Source: Phoronis australis (lineage: Eukaryota; Phoronida; Phoronidae). Taken from it: a DNA stretch of 64,000 nucleotides. The stretch covers positions 201,230 through 265,229 of the forward strand of contig NMRA01000332.1 of NCBI GenBank assembly GCA_002633005.1, given 5' to 3'. The translations under genes were made by a program, and so were the position numbers. The notes under the pieces were generated by a model, which searched no databases, had not been told where the DNA came from, and saw only the letters and a list, made by a program, of their open reading frames with translations. Positions 11,657 to 26,600 of this stretch are shown piece after piece. Positions within the stretch are counted from its first letter, which is position 1. The number at the start of each line of letters is the position of its first letter.

Positions 11657-14600
11657 TTAAACTTCTGGCAAGGGCTCTTCTTCCTCCTTCACGAGTCCTA
11701 GCTCACGCAGGAATGACAACTCTTCTTCTAAGTAGGCATTGTACTCTTGCTTCATCTTGTATTCAAGTTCCTCCTCGGTAAGTTGAACGTTAGGAGCGAT
11801 CTGAAAGGAAGCAAAGGCAAAGCTTTGTACAAAGCTATGGAATGAGGAACAAGTTTCAACCCCAAGCTCTCAGCGCTTAAGTCTTATTATGGTGCGATTC
11901 AAAGTCACATATCAAATGCTGATGACTGACTGACAGTTAAAAGCCAGGATACTAAACCTGGTTCTGGCCTATAAATTGTGTTAGTAAAATCGACTTTCCC
12001 ATCCAGTTCTCTGAAACAAAATAATGCTCTGTAACCATCAACAACCCTCGAAAGTTTGGACAAAAACTTGAAAACTCCTTTCAAAGTCTCATAAATGGGA
12101 AAGCGTGACCTACGCATTTAGTGAGTTACACAGCAACTGAAGGAAAACAATGACCACACTGTACAATACATAGGGAGTATGAGTTTTTAGTTGATTCCTT
12201 TCTTTAACTTGGAATATTGACGTCAATGATGCATTACCACGTGACAGAACCAGGTTTGGTTGAAATCATCAAAACAGGCTTTGGTAGGACATTGTGGACA
12301 AGTCTGAACATTTAGCCAAGTTTCTACAAAACTCTAGAAATTAACTCAGCACAAAGTACAAATTTTTCGAAAGTAAAAATTCAGGAGAATTTGATTTTTG
12401 ACTTTATATCAATATGCCACTGATTAGGTCATACATTCATAGGAAACCAACACCATAAATAAGACTGACCAATTTTATATGAGTAAATGCTCAAGATAAC
12501 ATCTCAAAAACGCTGTTACCATTTTCTAAATTATCATTTTGTTTCCGTTGTAGTATGTATTTCTCATAAAATTATAGTTATTGATAACTCTATTCTTTGA
12601 TAGTGCTCAAGTGCCTGAATTAACACTCGAAAAAAATCATCAAAATTAATCTAGAGAATGGTGTATAAAGCATAGTATCTGAGAGCTTCCCACAATCGGC
12701 CTCGCGACAATCACAGAGAGAGCAGAACATCTTCTACAACAGTTACTGTCCCATACATTAAAATCTCTGCACGAACTATGCAAAAATTTTTAATGCGAAG
12801 GTGGTTAGAACAGCAAACATGCCTGTTGACAAGCTCAGGAGTAGTTTAGTATACCGTAAGGACAAATTTTAGCTTGGTGATGTCAGTGTAGCGGTAAGTC
12901 CCATTTTGACGATGGTGAAGATTCGTATATTGATGAAATTCAACAGCCGCTCAGATAGCGCATGGCTGAACACCAGCAGACAAATGCCAGTGGTTTGAAA
13001 TCCACAGAGTTAAACCATCTTAGTGCATGGACACTCTTTTGTTTTGAGACCGAAGACGTGAGGAAACTGGATAGATAGCAGCTCTTGGTTTGAACGAGGT
13101 GTCAGAAAGGTGTCTAGGTTAAAGCCAGGAACCAGATATAAACTATTAGACTCATGGTCTAGGGTCATACAGTTTTGTCCACGAAGACCGGCAGAACACA
13201 GCGAGATTTTTTAGGGAACCAGACAGTCACCAATCCCCAGTAGAAAGAGCCAGATGGCTCCGCAATGACGGGAGGTTTGTTTTATAGTAAGTTCAGTGGT
13301 CATGTGTTATATTTTTTGCATCCTATCTGAAAGTTTCATATGAATTTGATCAGCCATTTTTCTAGTGTCCTACATAAGCTTAAACGTGCTTGTAATTGCC
13401 TTTTTAGCTTGCCAAAACTGAAAATCAAACTAAGGCGTTTGGTCTCATGAAAGAAGTCTTACATTATTCCATACTGTGATAGGATTCTATTTCAATTAAA
13501 ACCAAACAGCATGTGGAAACAACAGCCACCTGACATCCTTCAGACTACTGCCCTTACTCCCCTAAAACTGCAAATTCGAAAACGGCATATTATGCACCGC
13601 TGGAGAGTTAAGTAGATAACGGAAATAAAATTCTGCCACAGTAAGGGAATATTATGAGGCAAAATTCCTAAGAGTAAACACCAAATTTGGATTTTTATTT
13701 TAGCCAATATAGTACGAGAATACAATACATCTTTGACTCTTTTGATATTTATCATATAGCTTTGACATTTTTTAATATTAATTTCTATCACAAACCAGAA
13801 AGCATGGTTTGACACTCCTAGGCCCCTCAATTTCCTCTAAAATGTGTTTTGAACAAAAGGCAGAGCAGGGGGCAGAATCCGCTCAGGCAGATATTGACTT
13901 AATGTGAGGGCACCAGATGTTGACTGCTAAATGCAAGACTGGCCTATCACTGTTCAAGATGGAACACTCGATCACTCAGGTACCAACCAAGAACACCCCA
14001 AGACATGTCCGCATACAGAGGGGATTAGTACTGATTTTACAAAAGGTTATAATTAACAATTACACCGTAACATGGGGATAAATTGAACTTACTCAGAATT
14101 AATTCTATGGGCAATATGGATCAAACTAAATGTTTCATTAAAAGACTGACATTAAGTGAATTAGGGTCTCAACACACATAAGAGAAAGGATGAAAGATGT
14201 GATATGTAATGGCATTTCACTATTTCTGAATGTTCCATTATGTTCAGATTAAATTTCCTGACAAGACAAGAAAGCCTTCTACCACACCGGAATAATAAAT
14301 CAAATCGGTCAACGTCATTGCACAGTTTCATTCTTTGATCACGTTGAGTTGATTGCAGAATAGTTATTCTTTTGAAATAATTAAAGTCAGAACAGTTCCC
14401 AGAAACAATTAGCTAAACGGAAATTAACGTAATTAGTGCTCAACAGATTCTCCAGCAAACAAAGCCTGGCTGCTTAGCATCACACAGAATGAGTGATTGT
14501 ACCTTGGAGACAGAAGTCAGTAAAGTGCGAATACATCAGACTGTTATTGACCTCACAGACTGAGGATTCGATGTACCACATCACAGGGATTTTCAATTCA

Positions 14601-17600
14601 ATTCGATACATGACATCTATCAAATATTCCCTCACTATTTTTAAATAGCATATGCATAAACTCAAGGTAAAATATTTAACTTTTTACAGAATGGGGTGTT
14701 AGCAAAAGCTCCCCCAATGAAATGCCTTGGTTCATGTTTTTTTTCATATTTTTATTTTGCTCTAGCATGATAATTATATGAAACATAAAACAGTGCAGTA
14801 TACATCATTTACAAAGAATAACATTAAATCACTAGTCAACAAGTACCGTATTTCCTTCAGGATGTAATTTAATATGTTAACATTTGGAAATTGAGATTTT
14901 TTAAACAAACTTTTGGCTAATTTTTTGCTAGCATGATAAACAGATTAAAGTTACAATTTACCGACTGAATGTTTCCCAAAAAACCAAAAAACACTATTAT
15001 CTTGTCCACATGAAAGTTTACACGATATGTTTGTTTTAACCACTCAGCAAACAGGAGCCAGAAACCGGAGACAAGACGACATTCCCAAAACAGATGGAGA
15101 AAAGTTTCACTGTGTACACCATAGAAATAGCATAAATCACTTGTTTTTATTTTAAGTTTATGTAAATAATTATTAGTTGGCAATACTCTGTGAATTAAGC
15201 GGTATTGAAACCAACCCAATTTTGTATCTTTTGTACAATTGAAGGGGAGTTTATTTTCTTTTCTCCACCACGTATCACTAAAATTTACATTATTTATAAC
15301 ACTATTTATATCTATCTCAGATGACCACTTATTATATTTACAAGCTGAATGAAGTGACTGTACTAAAGGTGTCATAAATACTTACAGCTTGCGATTTATT
15401 ATGCAAAATTCTATAAATATAACTTAGAAAATTTGGTAAAAGATAGTCTTGTCTATTCTTAAGACCCCTACACACTGCAAAGGTTGCACTTCTTAATCCA
15501 TAGAATTCTAGTATTGGAGGTTGAAAGTTATATCTATTACAGAGTTCCTCGTATGACATAAAAGAACCTTCAGCATTAAAGAAATCACACACTCCCCTTT
15601 CATACAAGATCTTGTTGAAAATAGATTTTCTACCGACTTTAATCTTTGAATTATACCACAGGGGAGAGTAAAAATAATATTTTCATTTTTGTCACAAATT
15701 TGAAACAGGAGCACAACATCGCTTAAACCTTCCTTCCAGAACAGATTGTCAATTCCCTTAGCTATTTTTTAAAGAAAGCATCTCCCATTTGAAACAAGAG
15801 CAACGCGGAGCGTTGAAATGTGCTCACAAATGCATTGCAAATGGTGTGCATTTAGGGTTATTTATTTGAATCATAAAAATGGCCACTAGATGGTGCAAAA
15901 ACATACAATCCATTCAAAGACAGGAACATGCCATATTTCATAAAAATCTGTCAAGGAACTTCAGAGAAACAAAGGAAAACAGAATAAAATGAAATTGCCA
16001 CCAGTGGGCACAGTGTGAAAGTCGTCGTCTGTTGTTATCTTCATATAAATACACTTACTAAATTTAATAAAGATCCTGCAGTGGGTTTAGGAGATACAAC
16101 TATGGGCGCGAAACAAAACTACCGCTAGGAGGCGCCACAGTAGTCAGTCACCATCATCAAAGGTCATCTTCACACTGAGAACATATACGCCAACTTTCAA
16201 ATGATTTGGTTGATACACTGGGGTGGACACCAAAAACAGGATTTGAAAACAGCAACAAATGGCCACTAGGTGGTGCAAAATACCCCGATTCCATCCAAAA
16301 ACAAAAAATAGCGTCATCACACCAATAGATGCTTATAGTTAAAATTTTATGAAAATCTGTTGAGGACCTTTGAAGATACTGAGTTAAAGATAAAAATTTA
16401 AAATTGCCACTAGGGGGCACAGCAGTAATCAGATCTGTCCGAAAGTCGTCGTCATCCGTAGTCAACATCATATAAATACACTCGCTAAATTAAGTAAAGA
16501 TGCTGCGAATGGTTTAGACGATATAGCCATAGGCGCAACAAAAACAAAACTGCCACTAGGAGGTGCCACAGTAGTTGAAATAGTAAGCACATGCATGCCA
16601 ATTTCCACAATCATCCTTTGAGCGGTTTGGTTGATAGAGAGGTGGACGCAAAAAAACAGACTTGAAAACAGTAAAAATGGCTACTAGGTGGCGCAAACTA
16701 CGTTGAATCCATCCGAAAATGGGAGGATAGCGTCATCTCACTAATAGGTGCCTACATACCGGATTTCATGAAAATCCGTTCAGGACTTTTGAAGATACAA
16801 TAAGGCAAGCGTAAAAAACTAAAATTGCCACTAGGTGGCACACCGGTAGTTGGATACATGCGAAAGTTCGCTCATGCCGTCCCATTCATCAATGGAACAC
16901 ATGTGCCAAATTTCATGAACGTAAGTCAAAGGGTTTCGGAGATAGAGCAGCGGATGCCAGATGGACGCCGCCCGGACGGACGGACGGAGATGACGGCATA
17001 ATGCGTCCACATATAAATTTGTGGGCGCATAAAAAGTTATCAACTTTACAACCCAAAACTGCCTCTGCAAGGTCGCGTATGGTATTTGAGGTGAATAGCT
17101 TACAAAGCCACGATATTTTCAAAGACTTAATAAAAAACTAACAACGCTATCATTCCTCCCTTGGTTCATAGTTGAGTGCATTCCCATTTGTTCCAAAATA
17201 TATCATTTTAACAGGGAAGATTGTTTACAAAATTCTTTTGACAAATTGCACATACATTGAAGTCACACAGTGGCATAATTTATCGGGCTGTGAAACGTGT
17301 CCAGTTGGTTCTTAATTCAATATATAATCACCAGTTTTACAATATCTCAGAGAAATAAGTAACACTTCTCTGTCATATATCAGACAACACACATTAAGAT
17401 TCAGTGTGTCCCAGATTCATTGAAAGTTTATCATAAAATGCACACAATGTTGCACTAACATACTCCAGAGATGTTGTGTTGGTCACATAATGACACAATC
17501 ATGCACCCTGCCTTTAGAATCATACACATACATTTTCGCTCACCATCACAAATCGATGCCTTCATGGACACAACCACCCTGTCCATAGAACGACACATTC

Positions 17601-20600
17601 AAGTATATTTAATTTTTTTATTCACCACTATTTGCCCCATCCTTCACTGACACAAGCACCCTGTCCACAGCATGGGACACAACTATTCATTCAGCACCAC
17701 CTACCCCAGCCTTCATTTTGGCTTCAGCTTCTATTTGCCGTTTTTCATTCTCCCTGTAGTCCCAACGGGCCATGACAAACGCACGTCGTTTCACTTCGCG
17801 TTCAAAGTAATTGGTGATACCGTTTAGCTGTCAACAGAAACATTGAAAAGCGTGTACAATTAAAAATAAATAAATTTAGTTTAAATGATGAATTACACCC
17901 TTCAAGTACACTTCACTTCACAGTGGATATTTCTATTTAATGCAGGGCTTGACACTATCAGTACCCAACAGCCTGTCAGCAGGTAATTTTTTATATCGGG
18001 CAAGTGAAATTTCAAAGTAGCACCCCCGATGGGATACTTAAGTAGTTGATTTCAACAGTGAATTTGTATGTCCACATATCCACATCTAATGGATTATAAA
18101 AGAACTTACAAATGTCTAAGTAGATTGTAGACGTGAAGGCTTTACAAATCAATAATTCCAGAAAGCAAGTTTTTCCTTTGGGCAACTGAAATTTTTGGTT
18201 TACTGAATGTCCGACAGGAAATTTAATGAAAACATTAGTGTCAACCCCTGTAATCACAAAATTATTAAAATATGTTGTCAAATTCTGTGTTTGTCATTTA
18301 AAAGGCTGTTAGCACGCTGTATAAAATCTCATCAAAATTCCAATGTTGGTAACACAAAAGCTTGTTACAAACTACCTGCTAGTTTCAAGGAGCTTTGCAA
18401 TCTACCAAAATATTGAGTGAACACACTTCACCAGTTTATCAAAACAATGGTGGCGAGAAGTCATTCGGTGGACATTGTAAACAGTGCACAATAGCCAAAT
18501 CACCTTAATGTGTTTCTGAGTAGACTAAATATCAAGTAAGACCTAGTAATGAAGATCTGTAGAGCCAGTCCAAGATAAAATGCCAGAATTCAAATATTCA
18601 TATAATTTCAAATAAATTGTCATCCAAGATGAAATGCTGAGCCTGAGCAGCAACTGTTGATATGACAATTATCAGAGTTTTGATTTCACCATGACAGTTG
18701 TTTGCGTTGCTATAGAAACTGTTGACATATGATGTGGACAAGTTAGATTTTATTTGTCTATATAAACAGAATAGCAGAAATGGATTGAATGACAGAATAA
18801 CAGAGACGTCAAACTGTGGATGTGTTACAATGATAAAAAAACATCACTTGAACTCTACAGCATTAATGACCAACAGTCGTTATTAAGAATTTCTGATGAC
18901 TACTAAGTCTACTACACTTTACGTCAAAGTTAGGCTGCAATGAAACTCATTAAGCTCATCAGAGGTGTCCACCCACCTCATTAGGGACCGGATGACGAAG
19001 ACTCCATGGTATTTCTAGAACATGTAGTGTTCCCGACGTGTCGCCAATAGCCAGTAGGTGCTGTTTATCTGAAATAAAAACACGTCACGTCTCACCAATA
19101 ATGAATGGTACCTTGATCACAGCATCACAACATTTGTTTGCTCAAAAGTGATAATGGCTGGTTTCCTGAAGATTACACATCTCATTAGCACCAACAAATG
19201 AAGTTTGGTAGAAATTAGTCACACACATTGCTAAAAATAAACTTGGTGAAGACAGTCTAAACATATTGGGCATTGGATTAAAAATATCAAGCATAACTTG
19301 ATACCTAAGTACTCATTTAAATCTAGTGTAAACCAAGAAGTTCGGGAGTTAAAGCGAGGTCAACAGGTTCTCAACCTTTGTTTGAATTGAAATTTGTTCC
19401 AATAACTAGCCTGAAATTCCTGATGTCCATGACAGTCGCTGCGACAAGCAAATTTAATGTGGGCCTGGCTTAAATCTGTAACCACGGTTTGCTGTTGTCA
19501 AGCCTCAAAACTAATCTGAATATTAATTAGGATCATGATAAGAGCAAATTTACACCACTAAGTAGCTTAAATGTAGCTTTTTAAGCAAAGACAAGACTTT
19601 ACTGCCCCTTAAAGTAAAGTGTAGTTAGCATAAACTCACTTGTCAGAGAATAAGGGAAAATACAGGTAATGGGATTGGCCGAGACATTCTGTGTTTGCGA
19701 GGGCTCGTGTGTGCGATCAAGGAAGTCCCATATATGAATATTTCCATCCTCACAAGCAATGTAGAGAACTCCAGGCCGGGACGGAGACCAGAAACCACTG
19801 GTCAGTTTCTTGGACTGAGCATTGGTCACCAGGATTGGGCCACTCTGTGAGAGAGGGAATAGACTGTGATAACAAGCAGTTACTAATCATTTGAAAATAA
19901 ACCATTGCAAGCAGACATTTATTGGACATGACATAAGGAAAGTTTACTTTAATCAATTACTGCTCTAAAAGAATCTGCTGTCAACAAGTGATATTTAGAA
20001 TAATATAAAAACATATTTTGTGATGTAGAAAACTTATTGAAGGGCTATAACCACACTCGTGGTTGTTGTGAACCTTTTTCCTAAAATATCAGATTCCATA
20101 CTGCTTTCAACTTCATTCCTTCAGTTTACATAGTATCCAAAAACATATTAAGATAAGTAAAGCTTGGGAAAATTGTACAGAAATGGTCAATGATTCCAAG
20201 TTCTAGGCTCACCACAAAAAGATAAGCAGTAATACTGAGTTGTATTAACCAATGGCATCATCCAGAAGTAATAGACGAGGAACAAATTTAATGCATAGTT
20301 AGACACTTCTCTGAATGAAGAATTATTACGCAGTATCAAAACTAGAGGAAAACGCCTACAGTGAGAAAATAGCACAAGTTTTCAGCAAGTAATCAGCAAC
20401 GATTAACTACCAATTTCCTCTAAAATGTTTGCCATATTCAAATCAACGAAGTTAAACCATCGTTTACTGCTTTTTGACAACTACTAGGTAAATCAGTCCT
20501 CATTGAAACCAGTTTTCTCTATATCTCATAGCTAGTTGCATTCGAAATCTGTCACAGGGGCTGTGAGCGCTATTCAATTCACTTACATTCACCCCCTCTT

Positions 20601-23600
20601 TCCATATGCTGAATGACCAGCCACCAACACACAGAAGGATGTCTTTGAAAAACGGCGACCTCTGCAGGCTGACAATAGGACCATCATGGCAGGAGTTGTA
20701 AAATACAGGTTTAGGGGCTGTAATACACAAAAAATTCTGCTAAGGGTAGGCACAACACACATGACTTGATTTGGTTAAAATTTCCAAGTCAGAAAATTTT
20801 TTTCTATACTGTTGTACTTTTAATTTGATCTTGTAAGCCTAGCTCTTACCAATTGCATGATGAGACCGTAGGGACATCTGAAAAGTGATATTCCACAGCT
20901 GGCCAGGCAACATCACTACATAATGGAAGTCGTCAAACTGTGTTTAAGCCAATCAGTGATCATAAAAACATTGGTTACAAAATCAGCAATGGCTTTCAAA
21001 GACGATGATTGTGACAATGTGCATGCCTGATGCAACACAACAGGCCATGTGGCTTGGCTTCAACGCAACCATGACTGACAAAATGCAAGTCACATCCTGA
21101 AGTTCAAATCAATACAATACTTACTCATAACCTTGCCACTGTCCTGATCCTTCTGTGGCATCCAGTCTGCATAGATAACCTCTCCATCCTGGAAAGGTTT
21201 AGAAGAAAGGGGGGTTATCAAAAGTTCCAATCAGCAACACTTTTTCATGTAATGTATTTCACTTCACCAACTTTTGTCATCATTTCTTATTCCAGAATTT
21301 GATTTTTACATAACAAAAATGAACTTAAAGGGTTCTAATGTCAAACAAACTTTACCAGAAATCAAACTTTAGCAAACTAATGTTGTTAGTCTCTCCTTAC
21401 CTCTCCACCCACATAGAACTTGGTGGTCACTTCAGTCAACGTTCTCTTCTCTTTACCAGAGGCTGGCTTGCCAAAGTTAAAACCACCACTGCTGGCTTCG
21501 CGTTCCACTTTGTTATCTGAAGTCTTATTCACTAAAACCAAAGATACAAGGATAATGAGACTCTAAAACTTCACATCTGAAATTAAGGAAGGCTGCTGTG
21601 GAATTTTGAGAAGCAGTGCATGATTATAAACAGAAGATAACAAAGAACAAATATAAGTAAACTGACTTCCAAATAACCAGGTGGTTTGTGTTAAAAATAA
21701 ATTACAGCTACATACGTCAACAAGCAGACTGCAATATATGGGTGCATGCTCATTCGGGGCATCACAGATAATTAAAGCCACACAGAAAAGTCGAGAATCT
21801 AAAACTTAATATCAAAATCAAACACTGGTTTCCAGAGAGACAGGTGAACCACCTCACCAAAGAAACTTTGAAATTTCAAAAACTTAATATCCGTCCTCTT
21901 AATTAGCAAAATAAAAGTGGACATTGACTAGGAGATATGTACGCTTAGCCAGGCAACAACATGATTGTTCAGAGGATTTAAACAACAAAACAAACGTACA
22001 GACGTTACGATCTCCTTGCCTCTCCTGAACGCTAAACTTGACAGGACTGTGATCACCACCAGGCTCTGACCTTGTTAAATATACCTGTGACGGAACGAAA
22101 GTTAGGCTACTATAGTCACAATGTTTTCATATGGGTGTGGCTCAGACCTTGCTAAGTCACACCTGTGATGAAAAAAGTTACAAGACTACACAACGTGGCT
22201 CTGAGTTAGTATTTCCATGAGGCCAAAATGTTTAACCGGTTTCTTCATAAACTCACATTTACTTTCTGCAGGCATGTGACAGTGCAATAATGGTATTATC
22301 AACACGCATGTGGTATAAAAAGAACAGCATTTAGGTCACAGACATTACTGACTTGTACGTTGCCTGAATCACCAACAAGAAGCACAAGATTTCCTAACAA
22401 CATAAACTTCTAGATAGGTAGTTTCCTCAGTCCACCCGGCTGACTTTTTGATGGAATTTAATTCCTTAAAACAACACGTTTTGTTTAATTTAATTTTTGT
22501 TCTTCTAAACTAAGCGAGATACCCTGTCTGAATATCAACTGCTATCCTGCAGAGAGTCGTTGAATTTCAGTTAGGACTAGATCCAGCTGACGGCTGATTG
22601 TAGGGATGTAAATTTAAAGGACAATATTAACAAGTAAAAACTTGGCAATAAAGATGCATTTTGCTATGTTCAGTTGGCTAAAAATGAACACCAAATTGAA
22701 ACTTTTACTCTAGACTAACTTATAAAATCAGGCTCATAACATTTCTCACAGTGATAGGATTATATTTCAGATAGCAATGTAAGTCTCAAGCAATGCGTAC
22801 ATGCCCCATTTTCAAATTAAAGTAATTTTAGTGTTGCACACAAGCGACAGGTGTAGTACTATTCTTTTCCGTCATTTGATCTTGTATACATGTTGACAAT
22901 TATCTGCAATATCACCAGGATGTTTATGAGCTGACAATTGTCCTGCAATGCATTTAATGAACATTGGCAACACCGCACATGAAAGCCCCCAAACTAATTA
23001 GCCATACCTTCAGAATTGGTTTCCATGTCAAGTCCAAATGTTTGAACATTAGTGAAACTCCGGAGGGATTTTTGCGATCGTCTTTCTTAGCATCTGTTGT
23101 TTGATTCGTTTTTGGTGCCTTGATGTCCCACACTAGAATGCAACTGCAAAAAGGACTCAATGCAAAATTGTTGCTTAGACAGTGAGAAAAACACAAGATT
23201 AATGCAAATTAATGACAGCATGGCTGATGTCTTTCCAACAGGTCCGCCATTTGCGAGAGTCTATTCTACAGAAATTTACATATTGATAGACAAAAATGTA
23301 TAAGACCCCTTTGCCTCTGATAGTTACAATAGTGAAGATACTGAAAAAGTTTTTCAAGACACTTTCACGCAATGCATACAAAATGACGGGAAATTTTGAG
23401 CATCGTAACTATTAATATTTCTATTGTAATTTTATCATTGTTGTCATTCTTAAAACAAATACTTCAAGGAAGAGTCAGTCTTGCAACAGACGCACTTCAT
23501 TTTAAGCACAGCAACCCAAAAGTGAAGAAGGATTTAAGCTTAAAACAAAGAATTTGACCTGTTATATGTTAATGATAGCAGGGAACTTCTCAATCAAAAC

Positions 23601-26600
23601 AGTCTCCAACAAACAAAAACAATTCCTCATTAGTAATTACCTGCTGCAAAAGAGATTTATTGATAAAATGAACCTTATTGTGATAAATCACTTCAGTGTT
23701 AGCTGTACATTAAAAAACGGAATGCAGAACATTACAGAACGGATGCTGTACATTACAGAACAGATGCTGTACATTACAGAACGGATGCTGTACATTACAG
23801 AACGGATGCTGTACATTACAGAACAGATGCTGTACATTACAGAACAGATGCTGTACATTACAGAATGGATGCTGTACATTACAGAACGGATGCTGTACAT
23901 TACAGAACGGATGCTGTACATTACAGAACGGATGCGGAACATTACAGAACGGATGCTGTATCCCACTTATTGACAAACATCGTAAGTTATGGCGATGGCT
24001 TTATGTTCAAACTGGCAAGCTTAACAAAGGTTGGACAACACCTCAAAGGACCAGTGGATACTACTGGCTGAGAAAGCCTGGTAATGAATAGACAACTGTA
24101 TATTTATCAACAGGCGATACACCACTCACTCCAGCCACGGGGGTGTAGTGACGGTTTATTCATGCAGATGACTAGTTCACTTACTGGTCAGTGGCACACG
24201 TCATTAGCTGACTGCATTCCTGAGATCTGTTTTCTTGTGGCACACCCATTCTGTTTAACTAAAACAGCGAAATCACAGACTTTGGTTATGAGAAGAACGT
24301 GAATACAAGCCATACAGTTCCATACCTAACAACAGAGAACAAGCTGTCCAGTTAAATTGACTTATTTAATCTTGTGTACCATCTGAAGTCATTCGGCATA
24401 ATTCATGCAATGTTTAGTTGACCACAGAAAGTATTGTTTAGAAAATAAATGAAACTGTTACAACATGACAGTGATCCAGACAGAAGTTTTTAATATCACC
24501 ACCTGCTTGCTTCTAAATTACAGTCCGACTTACTCATTTCAAAAATTACAAAAAGCATTAAATGTTTTCAGCAAAATTATGCAGCAGGTGGAAAAGCAGT
24601 AAACCATTTAACACAATGACAAATAGTTCTTTATTTCAATTAAAATGTGACTAAAGTAGAACACAATGACAAATAGTTCTTTATTTCAATTAAAATGTGA
24701 CTAAAGTAGAACACAATGACAAATAGTTCTTTATTTCAATTAAAATGTGACTAAAGTAGAACACAATGACAAATAGTTCTTTATTTCAATTAAAATGTGA
24801 CTAAAGTAGAACACAATGACAAATAGTTCTTTATTTCAATTAAAATGTGACTAAAGTAGAACACAATGACAAATAGTTCTTTATTTCAATTAAAATGTGA
24901 CTAAAGTAGAACACAATGACAAATAGTTCTTTATTTCAATTAAAATGTGACTAAAGTAGAACACAAAAAAAACCTGTCAATCGTACTATATGACAATTAA
25001 ACTGGGATACCGACACAGCAAGGGTTGCAAAAATTTACACATTAAAAATACTCACATCATAATGATCAGGAATCCACAGTAGATCTGTGATGGCCGCTTT
25101 GTGGCTATGCTCGATACTCGAGACGGCACTGTAACGTACAATAGGCGTGTCCAGCCCGCTGCCATCATCAAAGCCAGGCAAGGAGTTGAGGGAGTCCTTC
25201 TTCACTTCCCTGCTGGTCCGCTGGGCCTTGAGTCGCTCAGCATAAGCCGACACATCCCACATGACGACCTGTCCATTGATACAGCCTCCAGCCACAATGT
25301 TGGGGTTGACAGGGTTGAACTTGAAGCACAGAATGTCGTCGGGTGCCTCTAGTAGTAGCTACAGCAACAGCAAGAGATGCAAATTGAGGATCACAAAACA
25401 GTATCAGACATGATACTAACATACAAAGCAACATTCATAACTTTTCACACTGGAAGCGTTGGCGCAAAATTAAATCAAAACGTTCGACGCAATGCAACAG
25501 TATGTCCCACGGTAATAGTGACTGTCATACTAGTTAAACAACGTTCAACAAATTTTAAGATCAAAACAAAGTGTTGCTATAACCTTACCATTGGATTGAT
25601 AGGGTCCACAAAACTCCATATGAGAATAAGAGAAGGATTTAGGATTATTTTTGCCGAATGGTCAATCCTCTCGTCAAAGTTCATTCTTTCAGCACAGGAG
25701 ACACCAATCAGCCCTAAAAAGAACACAATACGTCCACTCAGTGTAGTCATTTCATCAGATTATGTCCGAAATGCAGTTGGCCATTAATTATACTTAAAGA
25801 ACAGAGCTGACATTTTTGGTGTTTCAAGATGAAGTAATATCTCAGTATGTCTGAATTGGGATTACACTCTGTCGTTTTATCGTACCTTGTACTTCCACGT
25901 ACAGAGGTCGACGAGCTTGTAACAACTGAATCATGCTGTCTTGTGATTAAAGTCCCAACTCGACTTCTAATCAAGCACAAGATCACATAGTGTTCATCAA
26001 ATTATCATATGCCAAAAATGGCATTTGTCTTCAATTCACACAAGGAACTTGGGTGCTTTACAATAATAGAACAGCGTGGTTTGCTTGATGTAAGTGAAGA
26101 CAATAAAGTTCATGGCAGCGACGTGTGACACAGTTCTGTATCTGCGTCATCCAGTTGTGCCTGTATGTTTGTACACCTGGCAAGGCTTGAACCAATGCGC
26201 CTGCTGTGGGTAATTCGCAGCATTCAAGTTGAGCGTTCAAGTAATTTTGAGAGAAACTCCAGATATTAAAAATTTGTAAGCTTTAATGGGGGGTTGTTTT
26301 TAACTAACCTATCTAGATTACGTGTGCAAAGAAAAATGAGTGGAAAAATTTGGAATAAGTACCGACCAAAACACCGAGACCAAAACAATACAAATATAGT
26401 GAAGGATTCCCCGATTATTCAGTTGATGCACTATTATGACGTCAAATGCATCTGGATGACATTTCTAGCTCACTGAGTGCACATGAGCAAGCATATCAAA
26501 TATAATGTGTGACTGAATGGATTTTCAGAGTGACGACAGGGTTTGTTGGTATGAATTGGTCAGCCACATAATGAAACGGCACTGACACCAGGATATGTGC

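Larger units (their letters stand above)
15883..17005 (+). repeat. Degenerate array with eight CTCF-core-like motifs
   Basis: About two and a half units of roughly 380-420 bp. Each unit holds three related motifs: A (GGCCACTAGGTGGTGCAAA type) at 15883, 16263 and 16681; B (TTGCCACTAGGTGGCACA type) at 15998, 16407 and 16828; C (CTAGGAGGCGCCACAG type) at 16122 and 16553. Between motifs the text also repeats (CATTTCATGAAAATC; GTTTAGGAGATA). The array ends at about 17005 in GGACGGACGGACGG, a tail seen on many invertebrate dispersed repeats. It lies in the last DNAI3 intron, next to the LINE fragment. Confidence 0.75.

Noticed and set aside
23554-23973. 139-codon plus-strand open frame
   Set aside because: It is made mostly of the 21-bp minisatellite, has open counterparts on the minus strand, and lies in a DNAI3 intron.
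23729-24966. CRISPR-like array
   Set aside because: Units are contiguous tandem repeats without unique spacers, in a eukaryotic intron.
25377-25787. 136-codon plus-strand open frame
   Set aside because: It is a shadow of DNAI3 exon 25589-25713, which has clear homology on the minus strand.
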